From positions 62,001 to 126,000 of the forward strand of contig NZ_JACCBX010000009.1 in the NCBI RefSeq assembly GCF_013409995.1: 64,000 nt of DNA, read 5' to 3'. The DNA is from Neobacillus driksii (GTDB lineage Bacteria > Bacillota > Bacilli > Bacillales > Cytobacillaceae). The notes beneath the pieces were generated by a model. The model did not search any database, had not been told where the DNA came from, and worked only from the letters and a program-made list of their open reading frames with translations. Shown here piece by piece: positions 26,542 to 35,145 of the stretch. Numbering within the stretch: the first letter of the stretch is position 1; each line of letters opens with the position of its first letter. The translations under genes were made by a program, and so were the position numbers.

Positions 26542-27762
26542 TTATTGATTAATCAAGATATGTGCCATCTTTAATGCCCTGCGAGTTTTTTTCTGATTAA
26601 AACAATAATTAAATAATTCTTTTTCGGAACGTTTAATTAAATAAACAAAACCAAATTTTTTAAACAAAGGTATTGAATATTCGGACAGGTATTGATGGTA
26701 TTCCTGTTCTTTATCTTGAATTAAATAACGGAGTAAAGTAAATAAGTTTATATATAATTCTTCATTTTTCTTTAGAGCTCTTTCGAGACCTTCATTTGCC
26801 AATTGCAATAATTCGTCTTTTGGAAGTAAACTCCCATAGTATGCACTCCTAATATAGCCTTCAAAAGAAAGTAAGTAAGGGCTTGAATCATTATTTTTAA
26901 GATTCATTGACTCATTATAGTATTTATGGGCTAATTCATAATTTTTTCTTCTAAAGTATTCAAAAGCCAAGTTGTGTAATACCTTAGCCTTTCGATCAGG
27001 TGAATGACAAAGTTCACAGCTTTTGATTAAGCTTTCAAACCTATGAATCGTTTCTTTAAAATCCCCATCATCTTTTACTTGAATCGCCATAAGCATTTCT
27101 GCATCAATGACTCTAAGATAGTTATTAATTTCTTTAAAAAATTGTCGCGATTTATCTGCAAAAAAATAAGCCATAACTGGTGATTCATTTAAATGATAGG
27201 CGACTGCTAAATGATAGGTATATTCCTTATTAGTGTAATCTGTATCATTTATTGATTTTAATACTTGAATGGCTTTGAGATTTTCATGTTTCGCTAAATA
27301 GTAAACTCCTAAAACGTGTTTGAAAAGATTAGCTTCATAGGAGGATAATTTATGTTCTTTTTTTTGGAGTTCATTGATGATTTCTAATGCTTCTTCCGTC
27401 AAATTATGCATGAGTAAATATCTAACCCTAAGTAATTTGTAAAGATTGATAAAATCAGAGATTTGAATTAAATCGTCTTGCTCAAGTTCATGATTAATAA
27501 GATTCATTTCATCAAATAATTGCATGACAATAACATCATGCCAATGATTTAAACGATTTTTAATAGTATTCAGCTTAATTAATTCATTTTCGATATTTAT
27601 CCCTAGTCTCTGGGATAAAAGGGTGATAATTTCAGGTGCATATTCAGTATGTAAACGCTCAATTTTACTAATATGAGTTCCGGAACAAATCCCTTTTCCT
27701 AATTGTTCTTGTGTCATTTGGTATTTTTCCCGATAAAACTTAATGATTTTCCCCTCATTCAT
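26542..27762 (-). CDS. XRE-type HTH plus TPR regulator (RRNPP-like)
   Basis: The start is ATG 27762 (MNEGKIIKFYREKYQMTQEQ), with AAAAGGAGAA upstream; an in-frame start 25 codons earlier lacks an SD. The 406-residue protein has an N-terminal XRE helix-turn-helix (about 5-60, QMTQEQLGKGICSGTHISKIE) followed by a long helical array of TPR-like repeats, for example HNLAFEYFRRKNYELAHKYY near 265. This layout is that of RRNPP regulators (PlcR, NprR, AimR-type), which bind short secreted peptides. It points away from a secreted protease at 28218, the kind of gene PlcR and NprR switch on. A tiny ORF lies between them. Regulation of the protease and binding of a peptide are inferences. Confidence 0.8.
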   Translation of the reverse strand: MNEGKIIKFYREKYQMTQEQLGKGICSGTHISKIERLHTEYAPEIITLLSQRLGINIENELIKLNTIKNRLNHWHDVIVMQLFDEMNLINHELEQDDLIQISDFINLYKLLRVRYLLMHNLTEEALEIINELQKKEHKLSSYEANLFKHVLGVYYLAKHENLKAIQVLKSINDTDYTNKEYTYHLAVAYHLNESPVMAYFFADKSRQFFKEINNYLRVIDAEMLMAIQVKDDGDFKETIHRFESLIKSCELCHSPDRKAKVLHNLAFEYFRRKNYELAHKYYNESMNLKNNDSSPYLLSFEGYIRSAYYGSLLPKDELLQLANEGLERALKKNEELYINLFTLLRYLIQDKEQEYHQYLSEYSIPLFKKFGFVYLIKRSEKELFNYCFNQKKTRRALKMAHILINQ

Positions 27763-28217
27763 AATTGAATTTCTCCTTTTAGAAAAATATTTGGATGTGA
27801 TTGAGTAGTAGGAAAACCAAGATTCCCCCAAGTACAAAAATGATTTTTTCGATATAGTTTATTAATTGTCATTTTCTAGAAATCAAATGGTTGAGATTTT
27901 ACAAAAAATCGCTCACATTCTTCTAATTTTGACAATATCCCACAAGGCTTTCGACACATTCTGCAGTGGAAGAAGGAAAACTAGTAGAAAAATTCCCCCA
28001 ATTTACCGCAAATAAAAGCTCCAGTACAATATGAATTAATAGAGTTGTCTAATTATTCATACTCTTATTTTACACTATCTATCTTTCGGGAGGAATGTGA
28101 TGCTCATAGGAAGATGTAATCATTTTAAAAGGGAAAATTTGCTGGATTATTATGTTTAAAAAGTAATAGATTTAAAATTTGCAGCAGAAATCAAAGTAGT
28201 AGAAGGAGCGTTACTTA
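27763..28217 (+). other. Region between divergent regulator and protease genes
   Basis: This 455-base AT-rich stretch must hold the promoters of both genes. No clear PlcR box (TATGNAN4TNCATA) was seen. The only coding candidate is the 19-codon ORF at 28100. Confidence 0.5.
28100..28159 (+). CDS. Possible 19-residue peptide ORF between regulator and protease
   Basis: ATG 28100 follows CGGGAGGAATGTG, a good SD with normal spacing, and encodes MLIGRCNHFKRENLLDYYV. The product is charged and lacks a signal sequence, unlike PapR- or NprX-type pro-peptides. It may be a leader peptide, an unexported peptide, or chance. Confidence 0.25.
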   Translation: MLIGRCNHFKRENLLDYYV

Positions 28218-31200
28218 ATGAAAAATCGAAAGAAACAATTTCTTAATGTTATGGTATCAGGTGTAATAGCCTCTGGCATTCTTACATCTTATTTAATGCC
28301 TCAGCAAAAATCTTATGCGATTTCAAATTCTGCTGAATCGATCTTAAAAGGACTAACTGAAGAGCAACGACAGTCTATAAAAAAATTAACCCCACAAGAA
28401 GGATTCATCATTGATCCAAGTTTATTGTCACTTAAAGAAAAAACCGCCAATGTCATTGTTGAGTTCAAAACAGCTCCGGTCGAAAATGCACAGCCATCAA
28501 AAATAAAAGGTACATCTAAAAATAAAGCAGAAAAGATAAAAGGGGAACAAGAATATTTTAAACAACGATTAACTGAAATTTTTAAGAAGAAAGTGGAGTT
28601 AAACCAAAATATAAAAGAAAATTCACTTCAATATCAAATTAAACAGACGTACCAGAATGTATTCAATGGAATGGCTATGACGATTCCCACAAGTGAAATT
28701 AATACTTTGCTTGAGACGGGTTTAGTTAAAAGGATATGGAAAGACAATGTGGTTCGTTTACCGAAAAATGAATCGACTACTACACAAGAACCAACACTTG
28801 CAAAATTAATTCCCCCAGCGCTTCCTCATATAGGAGTTGATCGTTTACATAATGAGGGCTTAAAAGGACAAGGAATAAAAGTTGGAGTACTTGATACAGG
28901 GATTGACTATAATCACCCTGATTTAAAAGATGTTTATAAAGGCGGATATGATTTTGTTCAAAATGATTCTGATCCAATGGAAACAACAAGAGCCGAGTGG
29001 CTTGCATCTGGTCAACCTGAAACGATAAATGGTAGTGCATACTATACAGAACATGGAACCCATGTCGCTGGAACCATCGCATCTAATCCTAAAAATGATG
29101 TTGAATATGCCATGACAGGTGTTGCTCCGAATGTTGACTTGTATGCATATCGAGTATTAGGAGAGTATGGTTCAGGATATGATTCATCGGTTATCGCAGG
29201 TATAGAAAGAGCAGTAGAAGATGGAATGGATATTATTAATCTATCATTAGGTAATAATAATAATCATTCCCTAGACGCTACATCTGTAGCAATCAACAAT
29301 GCAGCATTAAAAGGAGTCATACCGGTTATAGCTGGAGGAAATGCAGGTCCAAATCCAGGTACGTTAGGTTCACCAGGTGCTTCTCCACTAGCCATCACTG
29401 TTGGTGCTAGTGATGTGCCGACAGATATTCCAACCGTTAAAGCAAATTTAGCAGATATTTCAATTCAAAATACGTTAATGGGGCATGGTCTTGGTAACGA
29501 TTATCTACAGTTACTAGATAAAGAGTATGATGTTGTTGAGGTAGGAATTGGTACAGAAGAGGATTACAATGGCAAAGACGTAAATGGGAAAGTGGCATTA
29601 ATTTCTCGTGGTACGCTTTCATTTGATGAAAAAATCCGACTTGCGGAGGAAAAAGGTGCTGTTGCGGTATTGATTTATAATGATACCGATGGAGAGATTC
29701 CATTTTTCTTAGGTGAAAATAATGGTTATGTCCCAACCTTTAAAATGTTAAAGACCGACGGAGTGAAACTATCAGAAAAATTAAAAGCAGACCCTACTTC
29801 TAAACTTAAATTTACAGACTTACAGTCAAATATGACAACAGGTGATGTGTTAGCTGATTTTAGTTCACGTGGACCAGTTAGTAATAACTTTGATATTAAG
29901 CCAGATGTAGTAGCACCTGGGGTGTCCACATTCTCTACTGTTCCAGAATATATTAATAGTCCAGAAGATGGTGTCGATTATTCCAGTGGTTATGCGAGTT
30001 TAAGTGGAACTTCCATGGCAACACCACATGTTGCTGGGGTTGCAGCTTTATTATTACAATCACATCCAGAATATACAGTTGCGGATGTCAAAGCAGCGCT
30101 AATGAATACGGCTGATCCTTTAAAAGGTCGTACGTATAACGTGAATGAAGTTGGAGCAGGACGTGTAGATGCTTATGAGGCAGTCCACAATACAACGTTA
30201 GTTGAAGTACAAAATAAGACGACTTCCTTGGACGAAGAAGGACTAAAAATAGAAATCGATGACATCTCAGGATCTTTACCTTTTGGTAGTATTGCACAAT
30301 CAAGTGAGACTCAAAACAGAACAACATCGATTGCTATTAAGAATTTAAGTAGTGAACTTGAAACATATAATACAAGGGTAGAATTTTTAACAATAGATGG
30401 TGTCTCTAAGGATGCTGCAAAGAGTGGTGTGACCATTCAATTACCATCTACGATTGAAGTGAATGGAAATGAGAGTAAAAATATGAATGCAGAAATATCC
30501 ATTCCAGCTAATGCAGAATTGGGTGTATATCAGGGATATATTTATATTGAAAATGAATCAAAAACTGCCGAATATCAAATTCCTTTCCATGTTCGGTATT
30601 CAAAACCTGGATTCGAAAAAGTAGAATTTTTTAAACATGCAATAACGAATGACCTTAGTAACTTCCATCCATACATTGAGCCGTTTACACCAGTCAGTTT
30701 CAAGTTAAATAGTCATATGAAAACGATTGATATAGTCGTTAGTGATGTAGAAGGAAAACCAATTGGGTTTTATGGCACGTTTAATTTAGAAAATGCATCA
30801 GTTGATACGGATTACTTAATTTTCTTCGGATTTTCAGGTGAAGTAAAACATTTTACAGGTGATCCAAATAAACCTTTAGCACTTGAATATGAACCACTTA
30901 AAGAAGGTAAATATATTGTTTCTTATATTGGTACAGGAGAAGATGGTAAAACATATAAAATCGATAATGACATGGTGATCGATAATACAGCTCCAACACT
31001 GGAGTTTGATAAGAAAACAGGACTCCAAGAACTTTCAAGTTCAGATTTAACCACTGAAAGTTATGATGGACAGGATTATACAGCGTATTGGGTGCATGGC
31101 AAATTGTATGATGATACGATTGACTATTTAAAAAGTAGAGGGCATGACATCACGCAAGAGGCAAATCACGTGTACGCTTATCAAGATTCTTTTTGGCCAA

Positions 31201-32360
31201 CAGCTGAATTTTTCCCAACTGCAAATGGTGAATTTAAATTTGGTGTCCTACCAGAAGAATATGCAAACAATCCAACAAACGTAGCTATTTATACGTATGA
31301 TTACGCTACAGCAGGTAATCCGACTTTCCCAGACTTCACTTTTATTGATAAAGGAGATCAATATTCTACCATTAAACCAAATACAAAAGGTGTAAGTCTT
31401 GGTTCAGAGTTTGTCAATACATTTACGGTTCAAAACGCACAAGATTTAACAAGTGCTTCAGTTACAATCGATGTCCCTGATTACTATAAAGTTGTAGACG
31501 TTAAGCCATCAAAACAACTAGAGGATCTTGCAAAGAAAAATAATTGGACTATTAACGTTGCAAAGCCACAAATTACAGAAAATACTTGGTCTAATCTTTC
31601 TACATTTGCTGTAGATATTGTAGACAAAAAGACAAAAATACCAGTTTCGATTAATGATGATATTGATTTATTAGATATCACATTAAAGGTAGTCGACGAC
31701 CATAATTACTTTGTAGAAAGTGGATTCTATTATCAAGAATCTTCTTATCAAACAAGCTCTGGTAGTAAGACTTCGTTACCAACATTTGCTGAAAGGTTTA
31801 AATTCATCTCTCAGCACTCATGGGTAGAAGGTTATTATCATGGTGAAGCCGTTAATTTAGACAACTATGATTTAGATTATTCAAAGATTGGAACAAAGGC
31901 TTATCTGGTCGATAAAAACGGTAAAAACCATCCTGCGGATATTTCTGAAAATGGGTATATGACGTTTACAGATATTCCAGCGGTGAAAGATGACTATACG
32001 TTAATCGTAGATATTCCTGGTCATTTCCTATACAGCAAAAAATTAACTTTAAGCAGGACAATTGATGGAAAAATCCAAGGCAATTTCTATACTCTCTATA
32101 CGGATACGGCTGCAGCTGGAGATGTCAATGGAGATCATGTAATTGACATTTATGACGCAAAGCTTATTGCAAATAATGCTGGAATTTCAGGGGATAGATT
32201 GAAAGAAGATCTTAACAAGGATGGGGTCGTTGACATTATTGACTTCAATTACGTCGAAAAGAATTTCATGTCTATCAATCCATACTTCCCAACATCCAAT
32301 AAGCCAATTGAAAAAACAGGTAAACTTACTCTCGAAGACTTAAAAGCACGTTTTAATTAA
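28218..32360 (+). CDS. Secreted subtilisin-family (S8) protease with PA and dockerin-like domains
   Basis: A 1380-residue exoprotease. It has a signal peptide (about 1-35), an I9-type propeptide (about 77-180) and a subtilase domain with Asp226 (VGVLDTGIDYNHPD), His282 (EHGTHVAGT) and Ser599 (SGTSMATPHVAG). A PA domain (about 440-535) is inserted between His and Ser, as in Vpr and lactocepin-type enzymes. Beta-rich Fn3-like modules fill about 670-1295. Near 1299-1352 two Ca-binding loops (DVNGDHVIDIYD and DLNKDGVVDIID) form a type-I dockerin-like module. Dockerins normally dock onto cohesins, but in Bacillus proteases such modules may only bind calcium. The start follows AGAAGGAG. Role: digestion of external protein. 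Confidence 0.92.
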   Translation: MKNRKKQFLNVMVSGVIASGILTSYLMPQQKSYAISNSAESILKGLTEEQRQSIKKLTPQEGFIIDPSLLSLKEKTANVIVEFKTAPVENAQPSKIKGTSKNKAEKIKGEQEYFKQRLTEIFKKKVELNQNIKENSLQYQIKQTYQNVFNGMAMTIPTSEINTLLETGLVKRIWKDNVVRLPKNESTTTQEPTLAKLIPPALPHIGVDRLHNEGLKGQGIKVGVLDTGIDYNHPDLKDVYKGGYDFVQNDSDPMETTRAEWLASGQPETINGSAYYTEHGTHVAGTIASNPKNDVEYAMTGVAPNVDLYAYRVLGEYGSGYDSSVIAGIERAVEDGMDIINLSLGNNNNHSLDATSVAINNAALKGVIPVIAGGNAGPNPGTLGSPGASPLAITVGASDVPTDIPTVKANLADISIQNTLMGHGLGNDYLQLLDKEYDVVEVGIGTEEDYNGKDVNGKVALISRGTLSFDEKIRLAEEKGAVAVLIYNDTDGEIPFFLGENNGYVPTFKMLKTDGVKLSEKLKADPTSKLKFTDLQSNMTTGDVLADFSSRGPVSNNFDIKPDVVAPGVSTFSTVPEYINSPEDGVDYSSGYASLSGTSMATPHVAGVAALLLQSHPEYTVADVKAALMNTADPLKGRTYNVNEVGAGRVDAYEAVHNTTLVEVQNKTTSLDEEGLKIEIDDISGSLPFGSIAQSSETQNRTTSIAIKNLSSELETYNTRVEFLTIDGVSKDAAKSGVTIQLPSTIEVNGNESKNMNAEISIPANAELGVYQGYIYIENESKTAEYQIPFHVRYSKPGFEKVEFFKHAITNDLSNFHPYIEPFTPVSFKLNSHMKTIDIVVSDVEGKPIGFYGTFNLENASVDTDYLIFFGFSGEVKHFTGDPNKPLALEYEPLKEGKYIVSYIGTGEDGKTYKIDNDMVIDNTAPTLEFDKKTGLQELSSSDLTTESYDGQDYTAYWVHGKLYDDTIDYLKSRGHDITQEANHVYAYQDSFWPTAEFFPTANGEFKFGVLPEEYANNPTNVAIYTYDYATAGNPTFPDFTFIDKGDQYSTIKPNTKGVSLGSEFVNTFTVQNAQDLTSASVTIDVPDYYKVVDVKPSKQLEDLAKKNNWTINVAKPQITENTWSNLSTFAVDIVDKKTKIPVSINDDIDLLDITLKVVDDHNYFVESGFYYQESSYQTSSGSKTSLPTFAERFKFISQHSWVEGYYHGEAVNLDNYDLDYSKIGTKAYLVDKNGKNHPADISENGYMTFTDIPAVKDDYTLIVDIPGHFLYSKKLTLSRTIDGKIQGNFYTLYTDTAAAGDVNGDHVIDIYDAKLIANNAGISGDRLKEDLNKDGVVDIIDFNYVEKNFMSINPYFPTSNKPIEKTGKLTLEDLKARFN

Positions 32361-32365
32361 ATCTC

Positions 32366-32410
32366 AAAAAGAAAACTCCCGTCATTAATATGGATGGGAG
32401 TTTTCTTTTT
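32366..32410 (+). terminator. Rho-independent terminator after the subtilase gene
   Basis: AAAAAGAAAACTCCC pairs with GGGAGTTTTCTTTTT across a loop that can itself pair by TC/GA; the T-rich 3' arm serves as tail. Confidence 0.9.
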
Positions 32411-32526
32411 CAATAATTCCTATGATGAATATGTTAGCATTCGAGAATGGAAATTAAAATGTTCTAAAAACCTCTATGTGATAATAGAAAAATCATTATT
32501 ATCCCAGCGTACCCATCCTTTGGGGT

Positions 32527-32542
32527 TTCTGAAATTTCAGAA
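32527..32542. promoter_or_regulatory. 16-bp perfect palindrome upstream of the module-2 regulator
   Basis: TTCTGAAATTTCAGAA lies about 97 bases before the regulator start. A dimeric protein could bind it. No copy was seen before the other two regulators. Confidence 0.35.
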
Positions 32543-32638
32543 GAGTATGTTAAAATGAGAGAATAGAATTTTTTCATAGTATTATATAATACCAGTTCAT
32601 TTTTCTATTGAGCACGGACTAAGGGGTTGAGTAAAATA

Positions 32639-34471
32639 ATGAGTTCTAAGCAAATGCACATAAAGAATGCTTTTGAATTACCGAAAGAAAAAGTAGTGAA
32701 TGAATTTTATGAGCGAATTATTACCATCCCGATTGAAGCAAGAACAAATTTGAAAAATGAGCTCATTACCATAATTGGTGAAGAACGAACGAGAGGAGTG
32801 TTTATTCGCTACGGCTGGCATTGTGGGGTGAGTGATGCGGAAAAAGCCATGTCGCTGGAATGGGACGATGAGTTAGATTTAGCATTAGCAGGCCCTAAAT
32901 TCCACATGCTGCATGGTTACTTAGATAAAGTGGAGATTTTAGAAATGAGCTTTGATGAGCAAAAGAAATGCAATTTTATAGAAGTCCTTTGGATTAATAC
33001 GTTTGAAGCCTCCCAATATTTAAAAGCCAAAGGCCTCAGTAAAGAGCCAGTTTGTCACAACTTGTGCGGTTATGCAAGCGGTTACTTATCGAAAGTGTTA
33101 CAGCAGCCAATTTTGGTTAAGGAAGTTGAATGCCGTGCAATGGGACACGAGCAATGCAAATGTATTTGTATGCCAATTGATAAATGGGGAGATCAAATTA
33201 CAAGTGACCTAAGTTACTATCAAGCGAATAGCATGATCAAGGAACTCGATGAAATAACAGCAAAATTAAAAATGGAGCGGGACCATTTAAGTAAAGCGAG
33301 TGATATACACCGGCAATTAATTAAGGAACTACTGTCAAACCAAGGAATACAAAAAGTGGTTGATATTTTATTTGAAACGACGGGTTTAACCGTCTTTATT
33401 GAAGATGAATATAATCAAATCATTGTAAAATCAGGAAACCTTCCGGATCAGCTTGCTTTAAATAAATATAGAGATTCGAACACTACATTTGTACGTTATT
33501 CCGAAAAGCTCTCATTGTTACGCACCCCCATTTATTATGGCCAACAAATTAAAGGCTATTGTTCTTTCGTTTATATAGGAGAAAATCACCCTAATGAGCT
33601 GGATTATATGATTATTGAAAATGCAGCCATTACGTCTTCACTGATCTTATTCAATGAAAGTATAAAGGTTAATACAGAACAAACGATTAAACGGAGCTTT
33701 TTAAATGATATCTTAGAAGGGCGATTAGCAAAGGAAGAAATGTATAAAATCGCCTATTATTTAGATTTTAATCCTTCTTCAACCTATTGGATGCTAACGT
33801 TTGAACGATATGTAAAGGAATCAAGCATTGAAAATGAATTAGCGTTTAATGAAGAAATGATTGGTCATATTCATCTGTTTTTGAAAGAACGCTCTATCAA
33901 CTCGATCGTTTCACAAAAACTCAACAAAATCATCATATTAATTGAGTACCCGTCGTTTGAAAGACTGCATATATCTCAGTCCTCGTTTATTGATCAATTG
34001 TTAAGACATTGTTCACGGCGCTTCCAAAAATATAGGATCTCTGTTGGTGTCAGCTCTGTCATCCAAGAGTTTGCCCAAACGGTAACACTTTATAACGAAA
34101 CATTGGCGGCATTACGTACAACGAACAATCGAAAAAATGTCTATTATTTCGAAGATCTGGGAATTGAGAGCGTTTTATTTCAATTGCAGGACGATGTGTT
34201 GATTGAGCGGTTCGTTAATCAACATATTGGCAGGTTGTTAGAAGCAGATAGTAACGAATTTGAGTTAATCAAAACGTTATTTGTATATATAGATAATGGA
34301 AGCAGTATTAACAATACAGCGAAGGAATTATCGATGTCGATTAGCGGTTTACGCTATCGCCTGACCAAAATTAGTGAGATTTTAAACCATGATCTTAATG
34401 ACACACAATATGCCTTCACACTTTATCTAGCAATTAATATTTTAAAAGCTAAAGGGAAAATTGAGATTTAA
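32639..34471 (+). CDS. Aromatic-sensing regulator: XylR_N/V4R sensor with PucR-type HTH (module 2)
   Basis: A 610-residue paralogue of the 11502 and 55967 proteins. ATG 32639 is used because AAGGGG ends 12 bases upstream; TTG 32627 abuts that SD. Marks: LITIIGEERTRGVFIRYGWHCG near 42-63 in the XylR_N part, VCHNLCGYASGYLSK and VECRAMGHEQCKC near 140-180 in V4R, a helical linker near 200-225, a GAF-like and GGDEF-like middle, and SINNTAKELSMSISGLRYRLTKI near 555-577 as the PucR HTH. The Cys count in its V4R end is higher than in the paralogues. It lies ahead of module 2 but is separated from the oxygenase by about 3.6 kb, including the oxidoreductase and a relic of a further regulator copy. Likely activates module 2. 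Confidence 0.84.
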   Translation: MSSKQMHIKNAFELPKEKVVNEFYERIITIPIEARTNLKNELITIIGEERTRGVFIRYGWHCGVSDAEKAMSLEWDDELDLALAGPKFHMLHGYLDKVEILEMSFDEQKKCNFIEVLWINTFEASQYLKAKGLSKEPVCHNLCGYASGYLSKVLQQPILVKEVECRAMGHEQCKCICMPIDKWGDQITSDLSYYQANSMIKELDEITAKLKMERDHLSKASDIHRQLIKELLSNQGIQKVVDILFETTGLTVFIEDEYNQIIVKSGNLPDQLALNKYRDSNTTFVRYSEKLSLLRTPIYYGQQIKGYCSFVYIGENHPNELDYMIIENAAITSSLILFNESIKVNTEQTIKRSFLNDILEGRLAKEEMYKIAYYLDFNPSSTYWMLTFERYVKESSIENELAFNEEMIGHIHLFLKERSINSIVSQKLNKIIILIEYPSFERLHISQSSFIDQLLRHCSRRFQKYRISVGVSSVIQEFAQTVTLYNETLAALRTTNNRKNVYYFEDLGIESVLFQLQDDVLIERFVNQHIGRLLEADSNEFELIKTLFVYIDNGSSINNTAKELSMSISGLRYRLTKISEILNHDLNDTQYAFTLYLAINILKAKGKIEI

Positions 34472-34589
34472 CAATTAGGCAATGTAGATTTAATGAAAAG
34501 GGTTCCGTTTTCGGGTGCTTTCTAAAAAAATGACACAAGAATTGACGTATAAATTGGCATACGTCTTTTTCTTTATTTATCAAGGTTTA
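34403..34589 (+). repeat. Direct repeat, copy A: regulator 3' end plus terminator
   Basis: The last 22 codons of the regulator, its downstream spacer and terminator recur, diverged but alignable, at 36771-36954. Shared blocks include AATATTTTAAAAGC, AAGGGAAAAT, GGGTTCCGTTTT and GAATTGACGTAT. The two copies bracket the oxidoreductase gene. Confidence 0.85.
34544..34572 (+). terminator. Terminator of the module-2 regulator
   Basis: GACGTAT (34544-34550) pairs with ATACGTC (34559-34565), then TTTTTC. Confidence 0.75.
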
Positions 34590-34715
34590 TTCGGAATTTG
34601 TTAGGTAGTTACATTTTTTTAATATTCTTCCAAAAAAACTATTTAATTGAATAAAATTAATTTATAATGAATTTTGTGTTTTTATTCAAATATTGTGTAG
34701 GAGACTCGTGGTAGC

Positions 34716-34914
34716 ATGAATGCGGATGAACATGATTTTATACTTCTAAATTGTATAGATAGAATGAAGAGTAAAATGATTGAATTAGCAAAAAAATACT
34801 AGTTTGAAAAGTGAAGAGACAATAAAATGTAGTCAGTGTCTTGATATATTAATTAATCAACATATGAAGTATTCTACAAATAAAGACATAAATACACTTA
34901 TTAATGCTTCATGA
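34716..34914 (+). pseudogene. Frameshifted Spo0E-like phosphatase gene
   Basis: ATG 34716 opens MNADEHDFILLNCIDRMKS and stops at TAG 34800. Shifting frame by one base at the GCAAAAAAATAC run (about 34789-34799) continues as TSLKSEETIKCSQCLDILIN and ends at TGA 34914. Joined, the about 66-residue protein has the Spo0E pattern of two helices, with the R..M..L start and S-Q-x-L-D motif (SQCLDILIN). Spo0E-type proteins remove phosphate from Spo0A and delay sporulation. The homopolymer site may mean a real mutation, a sequencing error or slippage. AGGAG is 12 bases upstream. Confidence 0.7.
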
Positions 34915-35145
34915 GAACTTTAAAATTAGTCAGGAGTTTCTTGACTTTCAAGAATTTGAGTTGTAGATTGAGTTGCCAATAGCAGCTCTTTTTTCTTTTT
35001 AATTTAATGAAAGATTACTTAAAATTTTGAAAGGCTTCCCTTAATGGTAGAGACGTCCTAAATTATTTTTTTAATGTCCTACATTTAGTACTTATTATCT
35101 AAAAACCATAATATTCTTTTACGTAGATATCGTAAAAGGAGAGAT

